Below, in pieces: positions 1 through 11,800 of a DNA stretch of 64,000 nucleotides. Made by a program: the position numbers and the translations under genes. The stretch lies in NCBI GenBank assembly GCA_964036295.1, contig OZ038469.1, positions 10,804,067-10,868,066 of the forward strand, given 5' to 3'. Under the pieces are notes generated by a model, which made no database searches, had not been told where the DNA came from, and worked only from the letters and a program-made list of their open reading frames with translations. Positions within the stretch are counted from its first letter, which is position 1. Every line of letters starts with the position of its first letter. Source of the stretch: Plumapathes pennacea. Its lineage: Eukaryota; Cnidaria; Anthozoa; Antipatharia; Myriopathidae.

Positions 1-648
1 TAGCGATGTTGATCGGTAAAATGCTTTGGTTTGGAACTGACTTGGGTAAAGATGCATCGGGAGCTGTTCGAAATGCTAGCGTAAAGGCTTTCAAAACAAT
101 TTCGAACTAAATTCCCCCCGCAACAAGTAACACTTTGGGTCATTTTAGCTATTCCTTTTCCGGAATAGACTCAACCGAACGCACCCGAAGTTCGCCCCAT
201 TTCAAATGTAGCGTCCCTGGATTTGGTTGAAGTTATCATACTTCTGATATGCCAAAATAAACTTAGAATAGATTGAAGTTAGAAGTCATGGAAGTTTACA
301 GCAATATATTTTATGATTCAACGCTTTAGTCCTGTTGTAAGTCTGCTTCCTAAAATTGAAAGATACAGTAGTGTGGACCGTTACTTCGCAACACAAGCGC
401 AGAAACACAGTGTAGTCATTCACAATTCTATTTATGACCATCTGGAATACATTTTTGGTTTATCTAATCACCTTGGCTAGTTGCTCAAAGCTCCATAAAC
501 CCGTGATGGTGAAGGCCAACTATTTTCAATTTGTTTGGTTATCTAGTCACCTTGCTCTTAAGGGTTGATTCAACTCTTTGTTTCCTTAATTACACATGCA
601 GTTTGTTGCTTATCATTTTACTTCGTTTTTCTCTTTTATCAACAACAG
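1..648. other. No gene recognised; probably upstream intron of MED17
   Basis: I see no exon with good splice sites and family similarity here. The first recognisable MED17-like exon starts at 649 after a pyrimidine-rich tract and a CAG acceptor, so this stretch is most simply intron; the N-terminal half of MED17 should lie to the left of the window. Confidence 0.4.
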
Positions 649-3600
649 AAGGCAGTTCCTCGTGCTCAGTCTCTCCACTACGGCCTCCACGCTCTTCTGA
701 GAAAGCGGCACAGAACCGACCAATCAGCGCCAAGTCCCGGGCCCCCCACGTCCTATCCCATACCTGGAGGTGGCAAGCGGCTTCGTCTCGCCGGTGCGGA
801 GGCACTTACAGCTTCTGAAGTGACACTTGCGTTTAAGAGGTTCGTTTACTTTACAGTATGCACACTTTGAATCTACAGTCGAAGCTCCCATAACGGGGAA
901 ACCCTCGGGAAACGGAAGAAGTACCCGTAATTGGAACTGGCCGCTTAAGAGTTGCACGCGGCCTGGACGCGCTTACGGGAGCTTGAATCACATTACACCT
1001 TACTTAACTCTGTAATTGTTTTTAGAATAAGGTTTTAAAACATGTCGAATTCGACATATGCCACAAGTCGTAGTGTTGGTTTACGTGATGTGATTTGTGC
1101 CGTAAGAAAATCGCACTGTGTAAATCGGACTTAAGTCGTGTTTGACGACGTTTTTGCGTCTAGAGTAATGTTTTCACTGCAGGGTAGATTCATGCATTGC
1201 CTTCAAGAAATGAAACCAAACCCTGATTGTTTTATTTTTACATCAATTTCTTGTTTTTACTTTCTTTATGCAGTGATACCATTCTAGAGTCGCTTCTCAA
1301 AATATCAAGACACACGGTGCTGCAGAAGAGGTGAGATGGCTACCTATTGACGCGGTGGATAGGAACTGTTTTGGGATTTGAATTTTGTTTGGTTTTTGCC
1401 ACTTACTCTGAAGACTGGCGACCTAAATTTAGGAAGGAGGGGGAGAGATGGTGTTAACGAATAGTTTCAGAGAGAGGTATGATTTGTGAAATCAGCTGTG
1501 TACGAAAATGCCCGGCTCATTTACGTTCAATTAGCTGTTTTCTCCTGGAAAGTGAATACTAGCCATTATAAACGGGTGCTTATTCACTGAGTGGGATATG
1601 CACATGTATGCTAAAATATTGCCGTAATAGCTTTGAGCTCTCGTGAGGTTCGCGCGATGTTTTTGCATGACATGTCGAGGTCAGCGGGAGCGAGGCCGCA
1701 CTGTTATAAGCTTCTCTTCCCCGTTTCCCCAGCTTCTCTTCTCAGTTTGAGTAATTTTAGCCACTGGAATATGTGTGCGTTAAGAGGTCATGAAGTTCGG
1801 TGTGTCAACCTCGGGTTGAGGTGGATATTTTTAACGACGTAAAGAGTGTGCTGGGAGCAAAGTCGCCAGATCAAAGTTCATGAGATGGTTATGCAAACAC
1901 CACCAGAAGGCAGCCCACAACGTCCATCTCCCATAATGAGTCTGGGAGCCAACCCTGCCCCTTCTTGAGCATTTTTTAGAATTTGTTTCCCGTGAAATTA
2001 TGTATCCGCTATCGTTTGCTGGGACATACCATTGTCTTCAGTCCCCTACAACGTATTCAGGTCCCCATACACCACAGCCTCATTCAAATAATCAAACTAA
2101 CCCCAACCTTTCCCACCATTAATCAAGGGCATTTCTAGAAGTAACTGAAGGCGGGCCAGGGTTGGCTTACGCATGTAATGCAGATGGACGCTCCGTTGTA
2201 ATGGACTCTTCACAGTACAGTATGCTGAAGCTCCTTATTGTATTATTCTTCAGAGTGACCAAGGTAATTGAGACTGTGACGTCAGAAATAACGGACCCGT
2301 GTGTGCTGTGCAACTGCAGCAGCGTCAGCACCAGCAACAGTTCGTCGGTTGCCGTCCATATTTTCTCACCGGAAGTGCCAGATCTGTCCAGGTGGGACGA
2401 GCTTACACAAATGAATCTAAAATGCTCTTTACATGAAGTACGAAGTGAAAAATAAATAAATAGACAAGTTTTCGTACGGATTTGACACGAACTCCACTCA
2501 ACAATAACGTGGACTCTTTCATTAGAATGTAAATTATCGTTTCATTCAGAGCTTTGCTTTGTAATGGGTAACCATTGTAACCAGTTCTATTTAATACTTG
2601 AGGAATTGCCAGTTTTAGTTTGAGTCAAAGTCCATGTTTTTGTTTTTATCTGGAAATGTGTTAAAAAAGGCTGATTTCGCTTCAAATCTTCTCAATTGAT
2701 TGGATAAGAATGGAATTTATTTGATTTCGATTTACGGTGGAGAATTTTGGCGAACCAAGGGTTTCTTTAAGGTGAAATGATTGGTTTTGTGCGGCTCACT
2801 TGACAAAGGAAAAGAGCGTGAGATGTGAGGGGAATGCACACGAACCTCTTCAAGGTCCTGAGTGAGCTGAAGTTTTTTTGTCTGTACACCAGGGTGTCGT
2901 TCCATTTGAAGATGAGGGACAGCGGTCTTCACATTGTGACGTCAGAAGGTGCACGTGTCGACTTCTCAACTCACGTGCGTGATCTGGAGGATTTTATTCG
3001 TGCCCAGGTCAGTGCCCATCCACTCTAATCGGTGTTTGTTTAGTTTATTAGTGCTTGTTTTAACTAAAAGGCGTTGTGTGTCGATATATCAACATATAGT
3101 TGATGTGGATATGTTGAACGCCGTAAATAAGTGTTGGCTGAAGTTTCTAGCGCTAGCTCCTTGTCAGAGCAATGCGCTTTCTTTTGGTTTCATTTGACCA
3201 TTCAGGAATTAGAGAATGTTCAAAGTTAAGTCAGTTGAATTCACCTTCAGCAGCGAGAGCCTTGACTCGGAACTCTTTCCGCCATTATCCTTCCAATAGG
3301 TTTGTAGTCATCGTGTTTCTATTGCCCGTGCACTCGCACTGAACATGGGTTGGCACGTCAATCACTTCAGTCATCACGTGGGCACAGGAAGTTTAGAAGA
3401 GCGCGGTCACGCAGCTGGCGTAGTTGTGACGTCACCGGACGGAGCGAGGTGAGATCATTTTACTCTTTTTCTGCCTCTCTATCGTCTGTAATTATTTTTT
3501 AATTTGTAACCGTATTCTTGTTGTTGCTATTGTTGCCGTTGTTGTTCATCGTCTTTCTTGATTGTTGCCATATTGCTGAAAATGTTATGTGTGTGTGCTG

Positions 3601-4590
3601 ATGCTCTTGTTTGTTTATTTTTGCATGTTTTCTAGCTTGTGTAGAACTTTTGTTCGTGCTTATACTTCCATTCATTTGACGTTTCCTCGATTTTGAGGGA
3701 GTGATCCCGTCCATTCGTTGTTCTCTTTTTATTGTGTCTACTGTGCATGCGCATTTAGACACTTTTATCCTGCGAAATTAGTGTTCAGGTAAATAAAACA
3801 ATGGAACCAATCGAAACCAGTCAAAGCAAAGAACATTTTGTCCACTCCTGGCAATCCAGTCAAAGCAGAGGCGACCAAAAGAGGTCGGGATAACGACGAT
3901 CCATACACGATCCGCGACAAAACGCACAAACGTTTGTCTGTTTCATCAGTCGGCCGAGACCCAAGGGGAAACACCCATGAATCCTCAAAGGGTTCGCTGT
4001 TGCTGTCGTTACCGCTCATTTGTTTTTCTTTGGCGACTCACGTTGCTTTACGCAAAGAATGGTTTTAGCCGCGGTACTCATGATAATACACTATTTATAC
4101 ATAAAGATGTGGAGAAATGCAAGGAAGGTAGAAGCAATCACTTTCACTGCCCGTGGAAATTCACTCCGGCAAACTACAAGCAGTACAACATGTATCCATT
4201 GGGTATCTATTTCTCGTCCCGTTGTTGTTGTTGTTGTTGTTGTTGATTCTTCACTTGACTCTGAAGATGACTTTCGCTCAGGGAGTCGAAACGTCAGTCA
4301 ACGACAACAGTCTTTGTAGAGACTACTCTAACCCTGACGATCACAACCAACGTAATGTTGTTGTTGTTGTTAACAGGGTGGTTGCGATTCGTGCTGGTCC
4401 GTCCAGCGGTGTCTCAGTATCTGTCAAGTACCCCCGTACCTCAGATGACGACACTGTCCCCAGTCTTCTCACCGACAAGAAATGGAGCGTTTTAGGAAGT
4501 GACTTCTCAGAAGTGGAATGGGATAAAATGCCAGGGGGAACTTTTGTGCGTAGAATATTTCTTTTGTTGGCAATAGAAATGTCCGCATAG
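649..4590 (+). CDS. MED17: Mediator complex subunit 17 (MED17), C-terminal exons, partial at 5' end
   Basis: Six exons read in one continuous frame: 649-839, 1274-1330, 2254-2391, 2893-3007, 3300-3448 and 4377-4590 (stop TAG). All introns start GT and end AG, and junction phases agree (2, 2, 2, 0, 2). MED17 is a head-module subunit of Mediator, which links transcription factors to RNA polymerase II in the nucleus. The recognition rests on the last exons: exon 5 reads GWHVNHFSHHVG like the MED17 segment before the C-terminus, and exon 6 carries KWSVLGSDFSEVEWDKMPG, matching the conserved KWs-L-g-FkEV-W-KM-G block, followed by a short hydrophobic tail as in other animals. Exon 4 has the basic/acidic run ending DFIRAQ at the expected place. 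The first two exons are supported mainly by phase and by a KRLRLAG-type stretch and are less certain. The N-terminal half lies outside the window. No sign of decay. Confidence 0.85.
876..990. repeat. Short degenerate TIR element in MED17 intron
   Basis: The ends AAGCTCCCATAA (left) and TTACGGGAGCTT (right) are inverted, and a TA precedes the left end. The inside shares the words GCTTACGGG and GGCCGCTTA with the 440 bp elements at 4983 and 17015. It lies just inside the intron that follows the 839 exon end. Confidence 0.4.
4221..4245. repeat. (GTT)n microsatellite
   Basis: Eight consecutive GTT units in the last MED17 intron. A second, shorter run (about 4355-4371) forms the pyrimidine-containing tract just before the final acceptor TAACAG at 4371-4376. 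Confidence 0.9.
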
Positions 4591-4982
4591 ACATGTCGTC
4601 GTTGTATCATTGTAATGTATATAGTCTGTCAAGTCAATTTAGTCTGCCAAACACATGTTCATGTTTTTGAAGCAATCTCGTGCCCAGAGACCTCTCACTT
4701 TTTACAGCGCGGGTATGAAAGCAAGGCTCTTGGCTACCTCGCCCCTAGGGCCATCCGAGTGAGAAGCTCCCGGAATTATAAATACAGAGGAGTTTTGATG
4801 GTATATTGTCTCCTACATTTTCTCGAATCTTGTCCCTCGAGGTCTTTTCGTACTACAACGGATTCAGTGGCGAAAATAACGAAAATTTGTTCGAATTCAT
4901 CTCGACCGACACATGGTACGAGGAGGGATTTCTTGTTCCTGATTATACTTTACGGGCGTTGGTTGGCTGAAAGGACGATCTC

Positions 4983-5427
4983 CAGTGGAACCTCCTTTAC
5001 GCGACCATCCCTGGTTTCTGGCTATGGTGATCGCTTACGGGAATTTGTCACCACAGGAGGCCTAAATAAGATCCCGTGCGTGGGATCCGGTTTTGATCCA
5101 CAACCAATATCAAATGCCGCCATTTTCTCGACTGAATAACAAGAAGTAATCAACCCATTCTCTTGTTACACGTCACGTTATGTATGTCAGTGTTTTATCC
5201 GGTCGGTGTTTCTGCAAAGGACTTGCTCTTCGGGTACAAAGGGTGGTCGCTTACCGGAGGTTAAAAAAATAAATAAAAAAAGGGAAAAAAACAACTGAAA
5301 AACGGCGAGTCTTAAAAGTGGTCGTAGCCCCTTACGAGAGATTTCACTACTATATGACTGAGGAACCAATCGGCACATTCGTTAGGTGGTCGCTTACGGG
5401 ACATGGTCGCTGAGGAGGGCACCACTG
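4983..5427. mobile_element. Non-autonomous TIR element (MITE), ~445 bp, copy 1 of the GTAAGCGACCAC family
   Basis: The left end is CAGTGGAACCTCCTTTAC and the right end, inverted, is CAGTGGTGCCCTCC; a TA follows the right end. The body has repeated GGTCGCTTACGGG words and a segment around 5350 (GAGGAACCAATCGG) that is the reverse complement of the segment around 17078 in the second copy. It has no coding capacity; open frames across it are fortuitous. It lies about 400 bp downstream of the MED17 stop. A Tc1/mariner-type origin is inferred only from the TA target. Confidence 0.7.
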
Positions 5428-5702
5428 TAATTTTGTAATTTGCCAGGAGCTGTTCTCGTGTCCATTGTATGGAACAGATTCGGTGGTTCGTGCGATCTTT
5501 CGACATAAGCTGCAGTGAAGCTTGAAACTTACTCTACAAACAAAATACACACGCAGGTCCGTTTTATACACTAGTTACTTCATGTATTTATTATCTTTAC
5601 ACCTACTAATTACAGCCACAGCTATATTTCACTATCGATCTAACTTCATCAGTATCACTCAATATTCCTATTTATCATGCACTAACAACAATGTAAACAT
5701 TA

Positions 5703-6006
5703 GAGCCGTTTTCGGATGACTGTCGAAAACCTAAACCAAAGTGATCACACAGGCCAATCACAGAGACTGAGAGAAAACAGTTCAGCCAATTGGAAGCCAA
5801 AGTAAATTTGCGTTTGGTTTTACTTTCCAATCAGCAGTGCGAGTACACGCCATCGCTTGCGTGAGAAGTGTTTGGTTTTTGGTTTTGGTTTTGTTCTTGA
5901 TTGGCTGAGCATGCTGACAAACTCGTGTGGACCAATCCGAAAGCGAAGCAAACGCAAAACCAAAGCAATCACACAATTACTTTCGACAGTCATCCGAAAG
6001 CCGCTC
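5703..6006. mobile_element. TA-flanked MITE, 304 bp, abutting a stop codon
   Basis: Terminal inverted repeats of 26 bp with 24 matches (core TTCGGATGACTGTCGAAA on the left, its complement on the right) are bounded by TA at 5701-5702 and 6007-6008. The interior is rich in CCAAT/ATTGG words and GTTTTGGTTTTGG runs. The right TA lies directly against the TAG stop (minus strand 6011-6009) of the MIase-like gene, so the element forms the start of that gene's 3' UTR. A minus-strand AATAAA lies beyond it at 5592-5587. No transposase is encoded. Confidence 0.85.
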
Positions 6007-6008
6007 TA

Positions 6009-8813
6009 CTATGCCGCAAGCTTCTTGAGGTCCACAGACCACTCACTGGATGGTCGGATGGACTTGCACTTGACATTGACTTTGTCACCCATGGACTTCA
6101 TGATGGGGAGGTCCATTGACACGCGGTCCAGTTCTGCAGGATCTTCAACGCACGCAATCACGATAACCTGCAAACAAAGTGACAGGTGTGTTTTATGAGA
6201 CGGTGGTTGCGGTATGACTTTTTGTGTGACGTCATCAACGTTCTAAAATCTAAACTACTGATCCTACAAAGCTGCTCTTTTTACATGCTTCAGTCATCAG
6301 TAACGTTAATTCCAAGTAAATTTTCATATCGATGCAGTGCTTTGTTTTGGATATAACGTTTTGAAATATGCGACGGCACGTGTTTCTCAACTGTCACAAA
6401 AAAAAAAAAAGTGCACTTTTTTAAAACATTTTTAAATATAAAAGTGATAGCTTAAATAAGTGTTCCAAAGGAAAAACATAATGATGGTAAAAATATCTTT
6501 TTCCTCTTCTGTACTTTGTGGCCGCCACAACAATCAATGGTGGACGCATACTAAGTTTTCCAAACATTTTCCAAATAACTTGTAAGGGACACTATTGTGC
6601 CAAAGTTTGGCAAAGTCATTTCAACCCACCTAATCTTTAAGACCTAAATTTGTTGCTGTTTTTTTTTTTTTTTTTTTTTGTGTAAGCAAACAGATTGTTA
6701 CATTGGTACGAAAAATACATATTGCGTTATATTTTTGATATTTGGATTGTTTGCCGTTTAGTGTACGTTGGGGGGGGGGGGGGGGGGGGGGGGAGAGGGG
6801 TCATCTTCTGATTTGCCACTTGCATAATTCTTTCTCGACGTGTTTCCCAGCTGGAACAAAAGCTAATGCTTTGGCACTTTTTGTTTTTAGTTTTCAAGTG
6901 ATATCCAGTGTTCCAAAGTGAAAACTAATTATAGTTATGGTAAACACCTGTGTTACTTCTTGTGTACTTTTTTGGCCGCCGTATTGGTTTACCAAATCTT
7001 CTTACAGTCGTCGCTCAGTGAGGTTCCACTGTATTTGCCACTTAACAACCGGCTAAACCAATCACAGTTGGTTTTTCCTTCTCTCGTGATTGGCCGCGAA
7101 TTTCGCAAAACTTACCAGACTAAGCGAACGCAAAACCAAAGCTATCAGTTATTTTTGACAGTCAACCAATACCAGCAAGATATACCTTTCGTTCAGCTAT
7201 AACTTTCCAGAAATCGAGGACGAGTCCAGCTTTCTTTGCTTCCATGGCAGCCTTAACCTCCTCTGTCCAGTTTTTAAAAAATTCTTGCTGAGACAGTCCT
7301 AGAAAATAGAATGGATGTATCTTGATTCATGACAATATGAAGTGTGAGGCATAAATCATATTCACTGATTATGCGCAATAAATGATAGCCTTGTGTGGTG
7401 CCCCCATATTTTCCTCGCGTAAGCATTACGTGGTTTTCCTACATACCGCTGTATTCAACACTGAAGGTGACAAGGTAGTAAAGCCCTTTCTTTTCCACCG
7501 GGGAAATGTCGCCATTGCCAGTTTCGTCACCAACCCTCTTGCTGATATCCGAGGCGAAGCTTTCATAGGACCGCAGTGGGGTGAACTTCGTGCTGATTTG
7601 GTCGCCCATTGACTGGTACATGGGCAGTTGGGCAAATACAGTGTCCAGGACGCCAGGGTTGTCCACCTCGAGAACTAAAATGACGACCACGAACACATTA
7701 GAGCAACAGCTAGAGGTTCATTCAGTTAATTGTTCATCCACCAATCAATCCCTTGACCAACAAACGAACTAGCCAACAAACCAAATAATCAACCAGCCAG
7801 CAGACCAATCAATCAATCAACCAACCGGTGATTACCCAATTTCTTAACTTTTTTCTGGGCAATTAATTATTCTTTGTGAATTATTCTTCTATCGAATAGC
7901 CAATCAACAAACCACTCAACCAACCAATCAGTAAATATATCAACTTTTCAATCAGCTAACGAACCAATCGCCTACTCACTCACTGAATTAATAACACGAA
8001 CCAACCAACCCATCTAGCCAACTAAAGCGACCAATCAATGAGTTATCATCGAATGTATCAAACAACCAGTCAATTAACAATCATCAATGAATTAACCCTA
8101 ATCTAATACAGTGAACTCTCTCTAAGGCGGACACCCTCGGGACTAGATTTAGTGTCCGCCTTAGAGAGGTGTCTGCCTTACAGAGAAACAAGTGAAAATC
8201 GGCAAAGACCAAATCTGCATGCTGTCCGCCTTAGAGAGGTGTCCGCTTAGAGAGAGTGACTGTATACTAATAAACCAACTAGCCAATCAGTCAATCAATT
8301 AGTCAATCGATCAAAATAGTCAACAACCAGCCAATCAACTGGCCAGTAAGTCAAACCAACCAACCAAAGAACATAAATTATCTTGTCTATAATCTAAAGA
8401 TACTATATTCGGCTTTCGTTTGACACACACTTCGTTTAGACACGTAGGACCTATACACGTTGGTATATTTTCACAAAAACATATTCACGAGCCGCGTGCC
8501 TTCAATTCCAGCCGGGCATCACTGACCTCCTATCATCTTGCGCTCTCCTGCGACCTGAAAATGTAACGGACGGATATATCGTTACGCATACATTACGTAT
8601 CGTCGGTAGATATGTTTGTGAAAAATAATAATCGTTCCAGTATTCAGAAGACGAAGCTCGAGACACGAAGAACATCTCAGCGAACATTTTCGGAGATCTG
8701 AGTACCAATTTTCCGTTGGAACATTTAGAATGAGTTGTAAAAGCCCGAATATTTCGGTTGGAATGTAAATTCAACACTGATTTGGTTCGTTGCGCGCCAG
8801 GCCTTCCGTGTGA

Positions 8814-8846
<33 letters not shown>

Positions 8847-11800
8847 AACAAACGCCTTTATTTTTTGAGGGTAACTCCATCAGTGTCTAAAGTCGCTGCT
8901 ATCAACGGGAGCCCTCTTAAAAAGCTAAAATAACATGAGGTAAAAGACGAATAGAACGAATAGAACCACTTGTACGAACTTTTTCAACCGAATTGACTGA
9001 CTTTTTATGGTAAACAAGTTTTGTCGAGCGGAATTTTCCAACAGAAAGGACGGAAATAACCTTTTGTGTAAGTGGTAAGCAAATTTTGCACATGAAATTA
9101 TCAAACGGAACTAACCGGAACTTTAGATTGTTCACTGGTTGTTTCTCGTAACTTCAAATACCATATATGGACATTTGAAAGTTGAACATAGCCCTGGATA
9201 TTAACTGTCTAAAAATCTGTCACTCAACCAGAGAGGTCCTGAGAATATTGTATCGAATCAATATCATTTAATTTATCACTATTTACTTTAAACTATAACA
9301 TTAAACATGCATGTGCAATACTAAGTCACTCAGCAACTTCAGTTGGAATAATGGAGAACGACCCATGTACAATCAAGCAGAGCTTGTTAGTCCTTATACA
9401 ACTAAGATTTTCGTTTTAAATTTAACTAGACTGGCGTTGCCAGTGAGCTCGCGGCCGGTTAGTTGGGTCGAGAGCAGAATAAACTAAAATGGAAAGCAAG
9501 GACAAGAGCGGAAGACCAGGAGACTTCCAGTTTCTCACAGTATAGAGAACTTGGCTATCATTACAACACTCATACACTTGGTTCTTAAAGGTTGAGCGAC
9601 TCTGCATTTTGAACTTAGAAGCGAAACGGTTACCCACCGAGTAAATCTGAGTAATGCGTGACTTGTCTTTGACAGTTTGACCTCGAGGCCACGATTATTC
9701 CAGCCTTCGCTTCAATACTAGTCTGTCTTGTTTTTTAACTGAATGCGTTTCACTTCTTCTTTTTTTTAATTTTATTTATTTATTTATTATTATTTACTAA
9801 CATGCGTTTCACTTCTATTAGGCTTTCGAGTATTCGTGCTTTGTAACAAATATAAAATTGAAAGCGAGGAATGTAACGCGAGACGGTTTTGTTCACAGTG
9901 CGTTCAGTCCATTTGCGACTGCAAACTTAATACTCAGGACTATTTCGGTGTATTTTTCATTTCTGGTATACAATGACCATTGCAAAACAAAGGCTACATG
10001 ATCGAATGAAAGAAACATTTCAACAGGCAATGTACGATAAGCAGAAGAATCGTATGAGGCAACAGATGTCATGAACAGAGTAAAGCATAAATCGCCATTG
10101 TTTTGCGGTTAAAGCTCATCGTAGCTTTGGTTTCCGTTTTCGGCCTGTTTTCTTCCCAGAAGTATTTCGTGTCGCCACAGAAAGTTTCGTCGGGACTAAA
10201 TATTTAGCGGCGACAGAGATATTTGCAATCCCCCAGCGGTATCTGATCAAACATCTGTTTACGGCTATTCTCGAAGCTTCCGCGGTGAACTAAAGAACGC
10301 AAGCCAAAATCGTTCCCCAACATCCAGTTTATCAGTGCGTGTTCCACAAACCCAAACGGTGGAGTTTGGATTAAATGCAGTTAACTTTTACACACAAGTA
10401 CCGAGCATTTCACTGGCCACAATCGAGTTGTTTCGAAGTCAATTACGTCATTGCATATCACGTGATAATCTGAACCAATCATGGTGTGTAGATTCGTAAC
10501 CCAGACAAAAACTAACATGACGCTAAAGACACGCCGTGTGATTTTAAGCTCGACGGGCCACGCTCGCGAGCAATGAAATAATAATGTAAACATACAGTAT
10601 AGGTTTAAAAGGCTAAACGAAGTTACTGTATTTGTTCGATACATATAAATTCCTAAAATATATACTTTTTAGCCATTTTCACGTACGCAGGAGCAGAAAC
10701 TGTTTCGTCGCTTGAAGTGCGTTCTACACTATAGAGCCTCTGTGGGTGATGAGGTTTTCATAAAATAGGTATTAAACGGAGCACTTCAGGTTACTACGGT
10801 TTCTAAAGTTGAAATTATTGTTGGTCTTTATGTGAGACATGCTGTTCGGTACTAAATCATTGTACAACTTGTACACTAATTTCGCTAGGCTAATTTTATA
10901 CATAAATAGATTCTGCCATTTAGCCGTTCTCAGAACATCCACCGTTGGCATTTCCCACGGAAGACTTAAAAGATTAGTTTGCTGCTCTGCAGTGTAAGGA
11001 TCTAATGACTTAAAATTGACCTTGCAAGTGAAACCGCCCCACACGGGTAACACGTATAAAGTTACTGAGGGTAAAATTACTGTAAAGTATAAATCTATGA
11101 GCCTTTGTTTGGGCAGGAACCTATTTCTCCTGATCATTTTAATCTCGTTTAATCCCGAGCCCGTTCACGGTTTAACGAGTTTCAAGCACCTATCAGGTTT
11201 TTTAAAGTTGTAATTGGCAAATATTCTACTCAAAAGTCGACCTTGGATGATTTACAAGAGCACAAGAAGCCATTAACAAGGAACGGGACGCACGATGACT
11301 GCGTCTATGCCAACTATTGATGTTTATTTTTTCAGCGCGGATTACTCTTTACAAAGCAACCCCCTGATATGCGATACTTTGAGACCTTACAAAAAATATC
11401 AATAGGCTATCTGCATGTCACTACGCAGTAACCAGCATTGTAAAAAAAAAGGGGGGGGGGGGGGGGCTTTAGTAATTCACAGATCAAGTGTTATCCTTTA
11501 TTTTTGGTTTTAAAACGTTTTTGTGCGCACAAATTAAGTTATCAGTTAAGTCTGCGATTCATCAAATATGAAGGGTTTATCCCGATGTGTCTTCAAAGAA
11601 TAATGGCTGCATCTTCTATCGGCCGATTTGTGCTAGAGAATTTTTACCAGACGCAGACGGAACGACAGTTTCTTAATACGGAAGCTATTAAGACGTGGTA
11701 TTGAGGTATGGGTTTAATACCAAAAATAACTCTTAAAACTGATGTACTGGTTTGATAAGCGAAATATTTTTTAGTACTCGGTGTATCGTCCGCGCCTTCC

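Noticed and set aside
4615..5139. 174-codon + frame after the MED17 stop
   Set aside because: Its last third runs through the TIR element at 4983-5427 and no domain is recognisable; splice phases do not link it to MED17.
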